DNA of 64,000 nt from Lactobacillus kalixensis DSM 16043 (GTDB taxonomy: Bacteria > Bacillota > Bacilli > Lactobacillales > Lactobacillaceae): NCBI RefSeq assembly GCF_001434335.1, contig NZ_AZFM01000003.1:46530-110529 (forward strand), written 5' to 3'. The notes under the pieces are model-generated. The model worked only from the letters and a program-made list of their open reading frames with translations. It had not been told where the DNA came from and made no database searches. Positions 1 to 7,444 of this stretch are shown piece after piece (positions within the stretch are counted from its first letter, which is position 1; each line of letters begins with the position of its first letter). The position numbers and the translations under genes were made by a program.

Positions 1-150
1 ACTGCGGTTGCTTCATCCAGCTATTTTGTAGTTACTAGATTACTTGAAAGAATTGGAGATCACATTGTTAACTTAGCAATGTGGGTTGTTTACAAGACAA
101 CTGGTGAATTGAGTGAACTATACAACTCATCTGAATTAAAGACTATTTAA
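1..150 (+). CDS. PhoU-like protein, C-terminal fragment
   Basis: This is an open frame entering from the left edge and ending at TAA 148-150, giving 49 residues. The segment LERIGDHIVNLAMWVVY resembles the helix that closes PhoU domains, where an ERIGDHA/TN-type motif contributes to metal binding in phosphate-responsive regulators. Only the last helix or so is present, so the full domain count cannot be seen. The gene ends just before a strong hairpin terminator and is not part of the rplJ operon downstream. It could also be the C-terminus of a Na/Pi cotransporter that carries a PhoU domain. The assignment rests on this one motif. Confidence 0.55.
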   Translation, partial: TAVASSSYFVVTRLLERIGDHIVNLAMWVVYKTTGELSELYNSSELKTI

Positions 151-184
151 CTAAAAAAGATCTGCTATTGCAGATCTTTTTCTT
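151..184. terminator. Bidirectional intrinsic terminator
   Basis: The arm AAAGATCTGC and its complement GCAGATCTTT flank a TATT loop and are followed by a T-rich tract. An A-tract precedes the left arm, so the hairpin can stop the PhoU-like gene on the plus strand and the convergent membrane-protein gene on the minus strand. Confidence 0.85.
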
Positions 185-545
185 TTATAGGGATACAGGA
201 AGCAATAAAAATTATTCCGAAAAAGATAATTAAATTATTTTTTCCTGCTAAATAGGCGATATTAGCTAAAATTAGACTGGCTAAAATAAAAATCCAATCA
301 ACAATTTGCACCTTACGAGCTTTATTAGGTATATTCTCCAAACTCTTTTTAATTCCAATTGCACCTTCGACAATCACGATTAGACTTAATAAAAGCCAAA
401 TGGTGTTGGCGATAATTGAGCCAAAATTCCCATGAGCTTGGATAATGCTACGAATACTTAAAAAGAAAACAGTAATTCCTAATGTAAAGTAGACAATATT
501 TTTGAGTTTATTCAAAATTCGCTCTTTTTTATCTTGATCAGTCAT
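165..545 (-). CDS. Small integral membrane protein, unknown function
   Basis: The gene encodes 126 residues with about four hydrophobic segments: near residues 14-30, 42-60, 80-97 and 104-118. A short charged N-terminus (MTDQDKKERILNKLKN) and a charged loop after the second segment would face the cytoplasm. The start is well supported by a GAGGGGGG ribosome binding site just upstream of ATG on the minus strand. I recognise no family motif. It is a single-gene unit running against the PhoU-like gene and divergent from the rplJ operon. A small bacterial membrane protein is as far as the sequence goes. Confidence 0.75.
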   Translation of the reverse strand: MTDQDKKERILNKLKNIVYFTLGITVFFLSIRSIIQAHGNFGSIIANTIWLLLSLIVIVEGAIGIKKSLENIPNKARKVQIVDWIFILASLILANIAYLAGKNNLIIFFGIIFIASCIPIKEKDLQ

Positions 546-602
546 ATTGATCCCCCCTCAATTCTTTTGTATTAATCACATCAAAAAAAGTACAAATTGT
601 GC

Positions 603-631
603 TTGCATGATGTATTTTAGGCTGCTATACT
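603..631 (+). promoter_or_regulatory. Promoter of the rplJ-rplL operon
   Basis: A -35 box TTGCAT (603-608) and a -10 box TATACT (626-631) are separated by 17 bases. The transcript would start near 638, immediately before the L10 leader. Confidence 0.8.
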
Positions 632-639
632 ATTTAAAG

Positions 640-745
640 TAAATTCTACCTAAGACTCGGGTGGCATGACGCCTCAATAACCCGCCGAGGCCAGAAGATA
701 ATGAAGATTTTTATGCTCCATGTCTTTGTGGCATGGAGTTTTTAT
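640..745 (+). promoter_or_regulatory. Ribosomal protein L10 leader (autoregulatory RNA)
   Basis: The untranslated region before rplJ holds the G/C-rich folded element characteristic of Firmicutes L10 leaders, with the segment CCCGCCGAGGCCAGAAG around 680-697. It ends in a hairpin: CTCCATG (716-722) pairs with CATGGAG (732-738), followed by TTTTTAT. In Bacillus such leaders bind the L10-L12 complex and control expression of the downstream stalk genes. The terminal hairpin with its U-run here fits transcription attenuation. Identity rests on position, sequence feel and the hairpin, not on a covariance-model search. Confidence 0.8.
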
Positions 746-793
746 ATTGGCCTTTATAGAATTTATCAATGAAATCGTGGAGGTGAAATATAA

Positions 794-1306
794 GTGAGTA
801 AAGCTGCTATTGCTGAAAAGGAAAAGCTCGTTAATGCTTTTGCTGAAGAACTTAAGGCTGCTAAGGCTATCTTGGTAATTAACTACTTAGGTTTGACTGT
901 TGAAGAAGTTACTAACATGCGTAAGGAACTTCGTGACAACGACGTTAAGATGAAGGTTATCAAGAATACCTACTTAAGACGTGCTGCTGCTAAGGCTGGC
1001 ATCGAAGGTCTTGACGATACTTTCGTTGGTCCTACTGCTGTTATCTACACTGACAACGCTGACGATGTTACTGAACCAGCTAGAATCGTTTCTAAGTACG
1101 AAGAAGATTTCGACGTTATCGAAATCAAGGGTGGTATGCTTGAAGGTAAGTTGACTTCAAAGGAAGAAATCAAGGAACTTGCTGCTATCCCTGGCCGCGA
1201 AGGTTTGCTTTCAATGCTTGTTTCTGTATTGCAAGCTCCTGTACGCGACTTCGCTTATGCTGTTAAGGCTGTTGCTGAATCAAAGGATGAAGAATCAGCT
1301 GAATAA
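794..1306 (+). CDS. rplJ: 50S ribosomal protein L10
   Basis: L10 forms the base of the ribosomal stalk. It binds 23S rRNA through its N-terminal domain and carries L7/L12 dimers on its C-terminal helix. The 170-residue protein starts with MSKAAIAEKEKLV and has the expected segment INYLGLTVEEVTNMRKELR near residue 30. The length is normal for the family. The start is GTG, set by the GGAGGTGA ribosome binding site at about 779-786. It is the first gene of the rplJ-rplL operon, preceded by its own leader RNA, and rplL follows after 49 bases. Expression is probably controlled by feedback on that leader. Confidence 0.98.
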   Translation: MSKAAIAEKEKLVNAFAEELKAAKAILVINYLGLTVEEVTNMRKELRDNDVKMKVIKNTYLRRAAAKAGIEGLDDTFVGPTAVIYTDNADDVTEPARIVSKYEEDFDVIEIKGGMLEGKLTSKEEIKELAAIPGREGLLSMLVSVLQAPVRDFAYAVKAVAESKDEESAE

Positions 1307-1355
1307 GATTGACTATATTTAATATCTAAATTCTAATTTTTCGGAGGATACTTAA

Positions 1356-1718
1356 ATGGCTTTAGATACTGAAAAGATTATTGAAGATTTGAAGGGTGCT
1401 ACTATCCTTGAATTGAACGACCTTGTAAAGGCTATTGAAGAAGAATTTGACGTTACTGCTGCTGCTCCAGTTGCTGCTGCAGGTGCTGCAGATGCAGGTG
1501 CTGCTAAGTCAGAATTCGATGTTGAATTGACTTCAGCAGGTCAAGAAAAGGTTAAGGTTATTAAGGTTGTACGTGACATCACTGGTCTTGGCCTTAAGGA
1601 CTCAAAGGACCTTGTTGATGGTGCTCCTAAGAACGTTAAGGAAGGCGTTTCAGAAGACGAAGCTAACGACATCAAGGCTAAGCTTGAAGAAGTTGGCGCA
1701 ACTGTAACCCTTAAATAG
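1356..1718 (+). CDS. rplL: 50S ribosomal protein L7/L12
   Basis: L7/L12 is the multi-copy stalk protein that recruits and stimulates translational GTPases. The 120-residue product has the N-terminal dimerisation helix ([31 protein letters not shown]), an Ala/Gly-rich hinge at about residues 35-50, and the globular C-terminal domain with the conserved stretch [26 protein letters not shown] site precedes ATG. It is the last gene of the operon and is followed by a strong terminator. The codon choice (many GCT, GGT, GAA) is typical of a highly expressed gene. Confidence 0.98.
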   Translation: MALDTEKIIEDLKGATILELNDLVKAIEEEFDVTAAAPVAAAGAADAGAAKSEFDVELTSAGQEKVKVIKVVRDITGLGLKDSKDLVDGAPKNVKEGVSEDEANDIKAKLEEVGATVTLK

Positions 1719-1748
1719 TTACAGTCCAACTGGACGACTTTAAGAAGG

Positions 1749-1779
1749 AAGAACTTTGCAAATGCAGAGTTCTTTTTTT
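1749..1779 (+). terminator. Terminator of rplJ-rplL
   Basis: AAGAACTTTGC and GCAGAGTTCTT pair around an AAAT loop with a run of seven T after the stem. It separates the ribosomal operon from the potassium-channel gene. Confidence 0.85.
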
Positions 1780-1794
1780 ATATCAGAATTAATC

Positions 1795-2649
1795 ATGAAA
1801 ACTTTTCTAAAATCCAAAATATATAAATGGACTATGGCAATCTTAGCTGTCATAGAGATCGCACTTATTATTACTGATTTCGCAGCCATAATTGATATCA
1901 ATATTAAGACTTCTAGATGGTTTTGGTTAAATAATACTATTCTGGTGATTTTTGCTATAGATTATTTCTACCGGCTTTATTTGGCAGAAGATAAGAAAAA
2001 ATTCATTAAAACCCATATTTATGATCTTCTAGCGATTATTCCAGTGGGTGCAGCCACTAATTGGATGCAACTTGCCAAAATGGGTGATATTGCGCTATAT
2101 TTTCGTTTGTTAAGATTAATTCGTTTAGCTGGACTAATGGGAAAATTGCATGAGATTATCCATACTAATGGAATTCTTTATATGTTATACTTCAGTATTG
2201 CCTTTTTGATGTTGGGTTCAGTGGCTATTTCAATTACTGAGCATGTGTCGCTTGATCAAGCCTTCTGGTGGGCAATTACAACTGCTAGTACAGTCGGGTA
2301 TGGTGATATTTCGACAGATACGATTTCTCCTAAGAGTTTAATCGGTAAACTTGTTATTCTGGCAATGATTCTAATTGGAGTAGGTGTCGTGGGGATGGTT
2401 ACAAGTTCAATCACAACTTATTTTATGAAGAAGAATTCGATGATCACTGCCTCAGAGAACAAGACTAATCTTAATTTGATTATAGAAAAACTCGATAGCG
2501 TTACTAAACAAAATGAACAATTGCTTGAAAAGACCAAGCGATTAGAAGAACAAATTCAGGAGCTGCAGGCTGCACAGAACCAAACGGAATGGCATAAATT
2601 TAAGGAATGGCTAGATAAAAAAGAATCCAAAAATAAAAGCGAGGAATAG
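1795..2649 (+). CDS. Voltage-gated-type potassium channel (six TM)
   Basis: The protein is a tetrameric cation channel with the selectivity filter TVGYGD in the segment ITTASTVGYGDISTDT (about residues 165-180). Six hydrophobic segments are visible before and after it. The fourth contains FRLLRLIRLAG, a helix with arginines every third residue like a voltage-sensor S4. S5, pore loop and S6 follow. The C-terminal 60 residues form a predicted coiled coil (NLIIEKLDSVTKQNEQLLEK...), presumably for assembly. I chose ATG 1795, since an earlier TTG lies inside the rplL terminator. No strong ribosome binding site is visible, so the start remains uncertain. The gene abuts the methyltransferase gene downstream (3-base gap). 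Confidence 0.88.
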   Translation: MKTFLKSKIYKWTMAILAVIEIALIITDFAAIIDINIKTSRWFWLNNTILVIFAIDYFYRLYLAEDKKKFIKTHIYDLLAIIPVGAATNWMQLAKMGDIALYFRLLRLIRLAGLMGKLHEIIHTNGILYMLYFSIAFLMLGSVAISITEHVSLDQAFWWAITTASTVGYGDISTDTISPKSLIGKLVILAMILIGVGVVGMVTSSITTYFMKKNSMITASENKTNLNLIIEKLDSVTKQNEQLLEKTKRLEEQIQELQAAQNQTEWHKFKEWLDKKESKNKSEE

Positions 2650-2652
2650 ATT

Positions 2653-3258
2653 ATGGCAAACCAAATGTATTTTGCAGAAAATCCAGAGGCTAAACATGAT
2701 GAACATGTTGTGGATTATCATGTGAATGGAATAGATTTAAAGTTCAATACTGATGCAGGCGTTTTTTCCAAGATGCGAGTTGATTATGGCTCAGGCGTTT
2801 TGATTAAAGCGATGCAAGGACAAGTCTTTCCTAAAGATGGAATTCTTGACGTAGGTACTGGCTATGGCCCAATTGGTCTGTTTGCAGCTAAATTTTGGCC
2901 TGATCAAATAGTCGATATGGTTGATGTAAATGAACGTGGATTGGCTTTAGCTAAGAAGAATGCGGAACTGAATCATGTGGATAATGTGAATATTTTTTCT
3001 TCTGATATTTATGCACAAGTGGATAAGCAATATGGTTTAATCTTAACTAATCCACCAATTCGTGCAGGGAAAAAAGTAGTTTCAAAAATTTTATCCGAGG
3101 CAAAATCTCATCTTGTTCAAAATGGTTTAATCTTAGTTGTTATTCAAAAAAAGCAAGGCGAACCTAGTGCCCGTAAGCTTTTAACTGAAACTTTTGGTAA
3201 CTGTGAAATCCTTACTCGAGATAAAGGCTATTATATCTTAAAGGCAGTTAAAAGATAA
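2653..3258 (+). CDS. RsmC-type class I SAM methyltransferase (YbxB)
   Basis: This 201-residue enzyme has the SAM-binding motif ILDVGTGYGPIGL (about residue 70) and the catalytic NPPIRAGK motif (about residue 134), the signature of N2-guanine rRNA methyltransferases of the RsmC/YbxB group. RsmC methylates G1207 of 16S rRNA; the substrate of the short Firmicutes version is inferred. Length matches the single-domain Firmicutes form, lacking the extra N-terminal domain of E. coli RsmC. B. subtilis ybxB also lies beside rplL, so the position is conserved. It follows the channel gene by 3 bases, its ribosome binding site GAGGA overlapping that gene's end, so the two are probably co-transcribed. Confidence 0.88.
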   Translation: MANQMYFAENPEAKHDEHVVDYHVNGIDLKFNTDAGVFSKMRVDYGSGVLIKAMQGQVFPKDGILDVGTGYGPIGLFAAKFWPDQIVDMVDVNERGLALAKKNAELNHVDNVNIFSSDIYAQVDKQYGLILTNPPIRAGKKVVSKILSEAKSHLVQNGLILVVIQKKQGEPSARKLLTETFGNCEILTRDKGYYILKAVKR

Positions 3259-3324
3259 TTAAGAAAGCGGTTAAATAGCTGATGAGAGCAGGATTAAACT
3301 ACTTTCAAAAGTGTTTTTTCTATC

Positions 3325-3330
3325 TATAAT
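3325..3330 (+). promoter_or_regulatory. -10 box of the 3368 gene
   Basis: TATAAT lies 38 bases before the start of the small membrane protein gene. The -35 region (around 3303-3308, TTTCAA) is weak, so this is a moderate call. Confidence 0.45.
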
Positions 3331-3367
3331 AGATTATAGAAAATAAAGATAGTTAGGGGAGACAATT

Positions 3368-3553
3368 ATGAAAGCTTTGAAGTACATCATAGCAGCAATG
3401 TTTATTATTGGTGGATTCTTTATGTTAGGTTGGATTTTTGGTGATAATGAAACTGCTACACCAGCATTCGTAACCTTCCTATACATGATAATCGAAGGAA
3501 TTTTCTTCTACCACTACTTCAGAAACCGCAGCGTAGGAAATTTATATCAATAA
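3368..3553 (+). CDS. Small membrane protein, 61 residues, unknown
   Basis: Two hydrophobic segments (about residues 5-24 and 33-50) are linked by a short acidic turn (GDNETATP), and the C-terminus is basic. A strong ribosome binding site (TTAGGGGAG) precedes ATG and an own promoter is likely. A terminator follows directly, so this is a single-gene transcript. I do not recognise the family. Function is unknown; a membrane-embedded peptide is all that can be said. Confidence 0.7.
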   Translation: MKALKYIIAAMFIIGGFFMLGWIFGDNETATPAFVTFLYMIIEGIFFYHYFRNRSVGNLYQ

Positions 3554-3561
3554 AATAAATT

Positions 3562-3588
3562 AGTCAGTCGAAGGGGCTGGCTTTTTTG
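3562..3588 (+). terminator. Terminator after the 3368 gene
   Basis: AGTCAGTC and GGCTGGCT form an eight-pair stem (two G-U pairs) around GAAGG, followed by TTTTTT. Confidence 0.8.
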
Positions 3589-3628
3589 TTAAGATAGATA
3601 CTAGATTATTCAATAAGGAGTATTTTTG

Positions 3629-4147
3629 GTGTCTAGCGAAGATAAGAAGAAATACATGCAATTGGCCTTTGAAGAAGCAAAAAAGGCTGAGAAGCAAGAT
3701 GAAGTGCCAATTGGTGCGATTATTGTCGATCCTGATGGAAATGTGATTGGTCGTGGTTATAATCGCCGTGAACTTGACCAAGATTCAACCCAGCATGCAG
3801 AAATCATTGCAATTCGTGAAGCTTGTCAACACTTAGGAACATGGCGCTTGATCGACTGCAGTTTATTTGTAACTCTTGAGCCATGTCCAATGTGTGCAGG
3901 AGCAATTATTAATTCACGGGTTAGAACTGTTTATTTTGGCGCGCTTGATCCAAAAGCTGGTGCAGCTGGCAGTGTCGTCGATTTGTTTGCTGTGGAAAAG
4001 TTTAATCATCATCCACAAGTTTATCGCGGACTTTTCCGTGAGCAAGCTAGCCAAATGCTGAAAGATTTTTTCAGAGAAATTCGTCGCAAGCAGAAAGAAG
4101 CAAAGGCTAAAAAAGAAATAGACAATAATAGTGGAAATCAGGAGTAA
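3629..4147 (+). CDS. tadA: tRNA-specific adenosine deaminase
   Basis: TadA deaminates adenosine 34 to inosine in the anticodon of tRNA-Arg(ACG). The 172-residue protein has the cytidine/deoxycytidylate deaminase zinc signature: HAE (in STQHAEI, catalytic Glu) and PCPMCAGA, giving His plus two Cys zinc ligands. Length is normal. AAGGAG at 3615-3620 supports GTG 3629 (8-base spacing); a TTG at 3626 is an alternative. The C-terminus is a lysine-rich tail. It sits directly upstream of the SRP RNA and dnaX, the same order as in B. subtilis (yaaJ-scr-dnaX), which supports the assignment. Confidence 0.96.
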   Translation: MSSEDKKKYMQLAFEEAKKAEKQDEVPIGAIIVDPDGNVIGRGYNRRELDQDSTQHAEIIAIREACQHLGTWRLIDCSLFVTLEPCPMCAGAIINSRVRTVYFGALDPKAGAAGSVVDLFAVEKFNHHPQVYRGLFREQASQMLKDFFREIRRKQKEAKAKKEIDNNSGNQE

Positions 4148-4164
4148 AATACGCTATTATATTT

Positions 4165-4245
4165 GTTGGGCAATGTTCGGCCTCTGAATTGTGTCAGGAC
4201 CGGAAGGTAGCAGCACTAAGGTTGTTCGGGCATGTGCCCTTTATT
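4165..4245 (+). ncRNA. ffs: Signal recognition particle RNA (small bacterial type)
   Basis: The apical domain signature GTGTCAGGACCGGAAGGTAG followed by CAGCAC is present at 4191-4216. It is the conserved Ffh-binding helix 8 with the GGAA tetraloop. The 5' GGGCAATG (from 4168) can pair with the 3' CATGTGCCC (ending at 4239) to close an approximately 75-80 nt hairpin. The RNA forms the SRP with Ffh for co-translational membrane targeting. A TATTAT at 4155-4160 could be its -10 box. Its place between tadA and dnaX is conserved in Firmicutes. A 67-residue frame overlapping it is spurious. Confidence 0.95.
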
Positions 4246-4256
4246 CGATAATTAAC

Positions 4257-4292
4257 AAACTCTTAGCTCTTAAGCGAGTTAGGAGTTTTTTT
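4257..4292 (+). terminator. Terminator of the SRP RNA gene
   Basis: AACTCTTAGCTC pairs imperfectly with GAGTTAGGAGTT around TTAAGC, followed by a T-run. Confidence 0.8.
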
Positions 4293-4309
4293 ACTAGGAA
4301 AGAGAATTT

Positions 4310-6121
4310 ATGGCTTATCAAGCGCTGTATCGTAAATGGCGGCCACGCACTTTTGATAGTGTCATTGGCCAAGAAGCCATTACCGACACTTTAAAAAATG
4401 CGATCAAAAGAAATACTATTTCCCATGCTTTTTTGTTTTCTGGGCCAAGAGGAACAGGGAAGACGTCCTGTGCCAAGATCTTTGCCAAAGCATTAAACTG
4501 CACTAATTTGCAAGATGGTGAACCTTGCAATGAATGTGAAAACTGTAAAGCTGCTGATGAAGGGGCAATGCCTGATATCATTGAAATTGACGCAGCTTCT
4601 AACAATGGGGTTGATGAAATTCGTGAGATTCGCGATAAGGTAAAGTACGCACCGACTCAAGGTAAATATAAGGTTTACATTATTGATGAAGTTCACATGC
4701 TCTCGATTGGGGCCTTTAATGCCTTACTTAAGACTTTAGAAGAACCACCAGAGCATGTGGTGTTTATCTTAGCCACAACTGAATTGCAAAAGATTCCAGC
4801 AACTATCATCTCAAGAACTCAGCGATACAACTTCAAACGAATTTCTAAGGCTGATCTAGAAAAACGGATGATGTTTATTTTGGATCAAGAACAGATTAAG
4901 TATGAAGATAAGGCTTTATCTGTTATTGCTCAAGTTGCAGATGGTGGAATGCGTGATGCACTCAGCATTCTGGATCAGCTTTTATCTTATGAAGCCGATT
5001 CAGTTAATTATGATGATGCTTTAAGAATTACTGGTTTTGCGGCTAAAGAAAATATTGAAAAAATTATGCTTGCCTTACTAAATGAAGATGCTGCTGAAGC
5101 GCTGAAACAAACGCAAGTAGCTTTAAATGATGGGGCAAGTTCTAAGAATATCTTGGATGAAATAATTGATTTAGCCACTAATAGTTTGATTGTTAATAAG
5201 GCTGGAGCAGACAATAATAGCACTTTTTTGACAGAAGATTTTGCTGAAAAAATCAAATCATTCTCAAGTAGCCGCTATTTTAAAATTATTAACTTAGCTA
5301 ATAATGCCTTGAATGATTTGCGGTATACTAACCAGCAACAGATTCCACTTGATGTCTTTTTAGTGGCAGCTAGTCAAGAAGAAGCACCAGCAAATAGCAC
5401 TACTGAAATTAGCCAAGTTACACCAGTTAAGCCAAGTGCAAATAATGACTTGCAAGCAGAAATTTCTGCTTTAAAGAAACAAGTAGTTGATTTAACTGAA
5501 AAGTTTTCTAAAATTTCTTCTGCACCAAGATCAAGCAATAAAGATCAAGTTTATAAGCTTCCTTCTGAAAATAATCACACCAAGCCTACTAAGACGCGAG
5601 CTGAAATTGCACAAGAAAAGACTAAAAAGCCAGTTAAGCGGGTTAAGAAGAACAATGAGCAAAATCGTAAACAGGTTTACCACGTGCTTGAAAATGCGAC
5701 GCGCGAAGATCTTAATGCAATTAAAGATGTATGGCCAGACTTATTATCTGTTTTGGAAGTGTCAGAAAAGGCTTTACTTGATGTCTTAGAACCGGTAGCA
5801 GCTAGCCCTGATCAGGTAGTTATGAAGTGTAAATATGCCTTATGGTTTGAAAAAGCAAGTTCAGACAGCGATTTACTCGGCAAACTAACTGGTTATATTG
5901 AGCAGTTTACTAAGCATTCTTATGAAATTGTTTTAGTGCCTGATAATGATTGGATGGCCGTTCGTAATGATTTTGTCCAAAGTCATAAAAAAGAATTGCT
6001 AGCTAAAAAACAGCAACACATTGATGCAATTGAAGAAAAAAATGAAGAAGCTGAAGATAATTCAGAAATAATTTCTAAAGCTAAAGATTTATTTGGAGAC
6101 TTAGTTAATATAAAAGATTAA
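4310..6121 (+). CDS. dnaX: DNA polymerase III subunit gamma/tau
   Basis: DnaX is the ATPase of the clamp loader that places the beta clamp on DNA and couples polymerases at the fork. The 603-residue protein starts MAYQALYRKWRPRTFDSVIGQE. It has Walker A GPRGTGKTS (about residue 45), a four-Cys zinc module (C-x8-CNECENC), Walker B as DEVH, and the sensor segment TTELQKIPATIISR. A lysine- and acid-rich linker (about 360-450) leads to a C-terminal tau-like domain. AGGAAAGAG precedes ATG. I see no clear slippery A-AAA-AAG plus hairpin, so the full tau-like protein is probably the main product. ybaB and recR follow, the conserved Firmicutes order. Confidence 0.97.
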   Translation: MAYQALYRKWRPRTFDSVIGQEAITDTLKNAIKRNTISHAFLFSGPRGTGKTSCAKIFAKALNCTNLQDGEPCNECENCKAADEGAMPDIIEIDAASNNGVDEIREIRDKVKYAPTQGKYKVYIIDEVHMLSIGAFNALLKTLEEPPEHVVFILATTELQKIPATIISRTQRYNFKRISKADLEKRMMFILDQEQIKYEDKALSVIAQVADGGMRDALSILDQLLSYEADSVNYDDALRITGFAAKENIEKIMLALLNEDAAEALKQTQVALNDGASSKNILDEIIDLATNSLIVNKAGADNNSTFLTEDFAEKIKSFSSSRYFKIINLANNALNDLRYTNQQQIPLDVFLVAASQEEAPANSTTEISQVTPVKPSANNDLQAEISALKKQVVDLTEKFSKISSAPRSSNKDQVYKLPSENNHTKPTKTRAEIAQEKTKKPVKRVKKNNEQNRKQVYHVLENATREDLNAIKDVWPDLLSVLEVSEKALLDVLEPVAASPDQVVMKCKYALWFEKASSDSDLLGKLTGYIEQFTKHSYEIVLVPDNDWMAVRNDFVQSHKKELLAKKQQHIDAIEEKNEEAEDNSEIISKAKDLFGDLVNIKD

Positions 6122-6130
6122 AATAATAAT

Positions 6131-6139
6131 TGATATAAT
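6131..6139 (+). promoter_or_regulatory. Extended -10 promoter before ybaB
   Basis: TGA-TATAAT is an extended -10 element 39 bases before the ybaB start. No good -35 is seen. It may give ybaB-recR-yaaL their own transcript. Confidence 0.5.
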
Positions 6140-6177
6140 TAAGTAGATGTAAAAAATAGTAAGGAGATTTTTTTATT

Positions 6178-6498
6178 ATGAGTAGACAACCAAACTTTGG
6201 CGGAATGAACATGCAAGCAATGATGAAGCAAGCTAAGAAATTGCAACAACAAATGGCAGCAGAACAAGAAAACATTACTGCTCAAGAATTTGTTGGTAAA
6301 TCAGCAGATGACTTAGTTGTTGCTACTTTCACTGGTGACCGCAGATTGAAGGACCTTAAGATTAATAAGGATGCAATCGATCCAGATGACCCAGACATGC
6401 TTCAAGACTTAATCATTGATGCTGTTAACAAGGGTATTTCAGAAATTGATGAAGCTACTAAGGCAAGTTTAGGTAAGTACACGAAAGGCTTGATGTAA
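6178..6498 (+). CDS. YbaB/EbfC nucleoid-associated protein
   Basis: The 106-residue protein belongs to the YbaB/EbfC family of small dimeric DNA-binding proteins. Visible hallmarks are the N-terminal NMQAMMKQAKKLQQQM helix and the C-terminal segment DLIIDAVNKGISEIDEAT. The B. subtilis equivalent is YaaK. It lies between dnaX and recR, as in most bacteria, and the recR start codon immediately abuts its stop. Members bind DNA and affect nucleoid organisation; a repair role with RecR is inferred from context. ATG follows AAGGAG, with a T-rich spacer. Confidence 0.93.
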   Translation: MSRQPNFGGMNMQAMMKQAKKLQQQMAAEQENITAQEFVGKSADDLVVATFTGDRRLKDLKINKDAIDPDDPDMLQDLIIDAVNKGISEIDEATKASLGKYTKGLM

Positions 6499-7098
6499 TT
6501 GCAATATCCTCTGCCAATTGCACATTTAATTGATTCTTATATGAAATTGCCAGGAATTGGTGAAAAAACAGCAACAAGATTGGCTTTTTACACACTCGAC
6601 ATGCCTGAACAAGATGTTAAGGACTTTGCCAAGGCACTAGATGAAGTAAAGCAAAACTTGCGTCAATGTTCAATTTGTGGCAATATCACCGAAAAGGATC
6701 CATGTGAAATTTGCTCAAACCCAAATCGCGATCAATCAACCATTATGGTCGTTGAACAACCAAAAGATGTAATGGCTTTTGAAGAAATGGGCGAATACGA
6801 TGGTCTTTATCACGTTCTTCACGGTGTGTTATCACCAATGGATGGGGTAGGACCAGAGGAAATTAATATTAAGTCACTGATTACACGTTTACAAAAGAAT
6901 GATCAAGTTAAGGAAGTTATTTTAGCACTCAATTCAACTCCGGAAGGTGAATCAACTGCAATGTACATCAGTAAGTTAATTAAACCTGCTGGAATCAAAG
7001 TTACTCGTTTAGCAGCAGGACTTGCTGTAGGGAGTGATATTGAATATGCTAATTCGATTACTTTAAAAAGAGCAGTACAAGGAAGAACATCATTATAA
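6499..7098 (+). CDS. recR: Recombination mediator protein
   Basis: RecR acts with RecO/RecF to load RecA on gapped DNA. The 199-residue protein has the N-terminal helix-hairpin-helix ([15 protein letters not shown]), a four-Cys zinc finger ([16 protein letters not shown]), and a Toprim domain starting at [14 protein letters not shown], with the C-terminal stretch [14 protein letters not shown]. This is the canonical length. The start is TTG at 6499, directly after the ybaB stop with no gap, so translational coupling is likely. yaaL overlaps its stop. Confidence 0.96.
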   Translation: MQYPLPIAHLIDSYMKLPGIGEKTATRLAFYTLDMPEQDVKDFAKALDEVKQNLRQCSICGNITEKDPCEICSNPNRDQSTIMVVEQPKDVMAFEEMGEYDGLYHVLHGVLSPMDGVGPEEINIKSLITRLQKNDQVKEVILALNSTPEGESTAMYISKLIKPAGIKVTRLAAGLAVGSDIEYANSITLKRAVQGRTSL

Positions 7099-7331
7099 TG
7101 GCAAAGAGAAATAAGATAAAAGAAGAAGGAGACCAAAGATTGATTACTTTGGTTGAAAAACTTCAAAATCAAATTGCTCTTCAGCAAGATTTAGATCAAA
7201 CAACTTTAGACATGTCAGATGACAATGTAGTGGCAAGTAAAATTTTGCGTGCAAAATACAGTTTTTTGTACAATGAAGCTCGTCTTCGACACACAAGATT
7301 TAGTGGTATCACGAATGCCATTACTCAATAG
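7098..7331 (+). CDS. YaaL family protein (DUF2508)
   Basis: A 77-residue soluble protein whose ATG overlaps the recR stop codon (TAATG). The mid-protein segment LDQTTLDMSDDNVVASKILRAKYSFLYNEAR matches my memory of YaaL/DUF2508. B. subtilis yaaL also follows recR. Function is unknown. The protein is mostly helical and charged, without membrane segments. A terminator follows after 9 bases and ends the ybaB-recR-yaaL unit. Confidence 0.8.
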   Translation: MAKRNKIKEEGDQRLITLVEKLQNQIALQQDLDQTTLDMSDDNVVASKILRAKYSFLYNEARLRHTRFSGITNAITQ

Positions 7332-7340
7332 TTTAAATAG

Positions 7341-7365
7341 AAAAGTCCATGAAAATGGGCTTTTT
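7341..7365 (+). terminator. Terminator after yaaL
   Basis: AAAAGTCCAT and ATGGGCTTTT pair around GAAA, followed by T residues. Confidence 0.8.
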
Positions 7366-7444
7366 ATTTTGGTGAAAAAATTTCAAAGTATAAGGGCTGT
7401 TAATAGGAGTAAAACTTCTGTAAAATAGACCCATGGAGGATTTT

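Noticed and set aside
1756..1794. Upstream TTG extension of the potassium-channel gene
   Set aside because: It lies within the rplL terminator hairpin and has no ribosome binding site.
4191..4394. 67-residue ORF over the SRP RNA
   Set aside because: It overlaps the conserved ncRNA, its terminator and the start of dnaX in another frame.
4310..6121. Programmed frameshift in dnaX
   Set aside because: No A-AAA-AAG type slippery run with an adjacent hairpin or internal Shine-Dalgarno was seen in the linker region.
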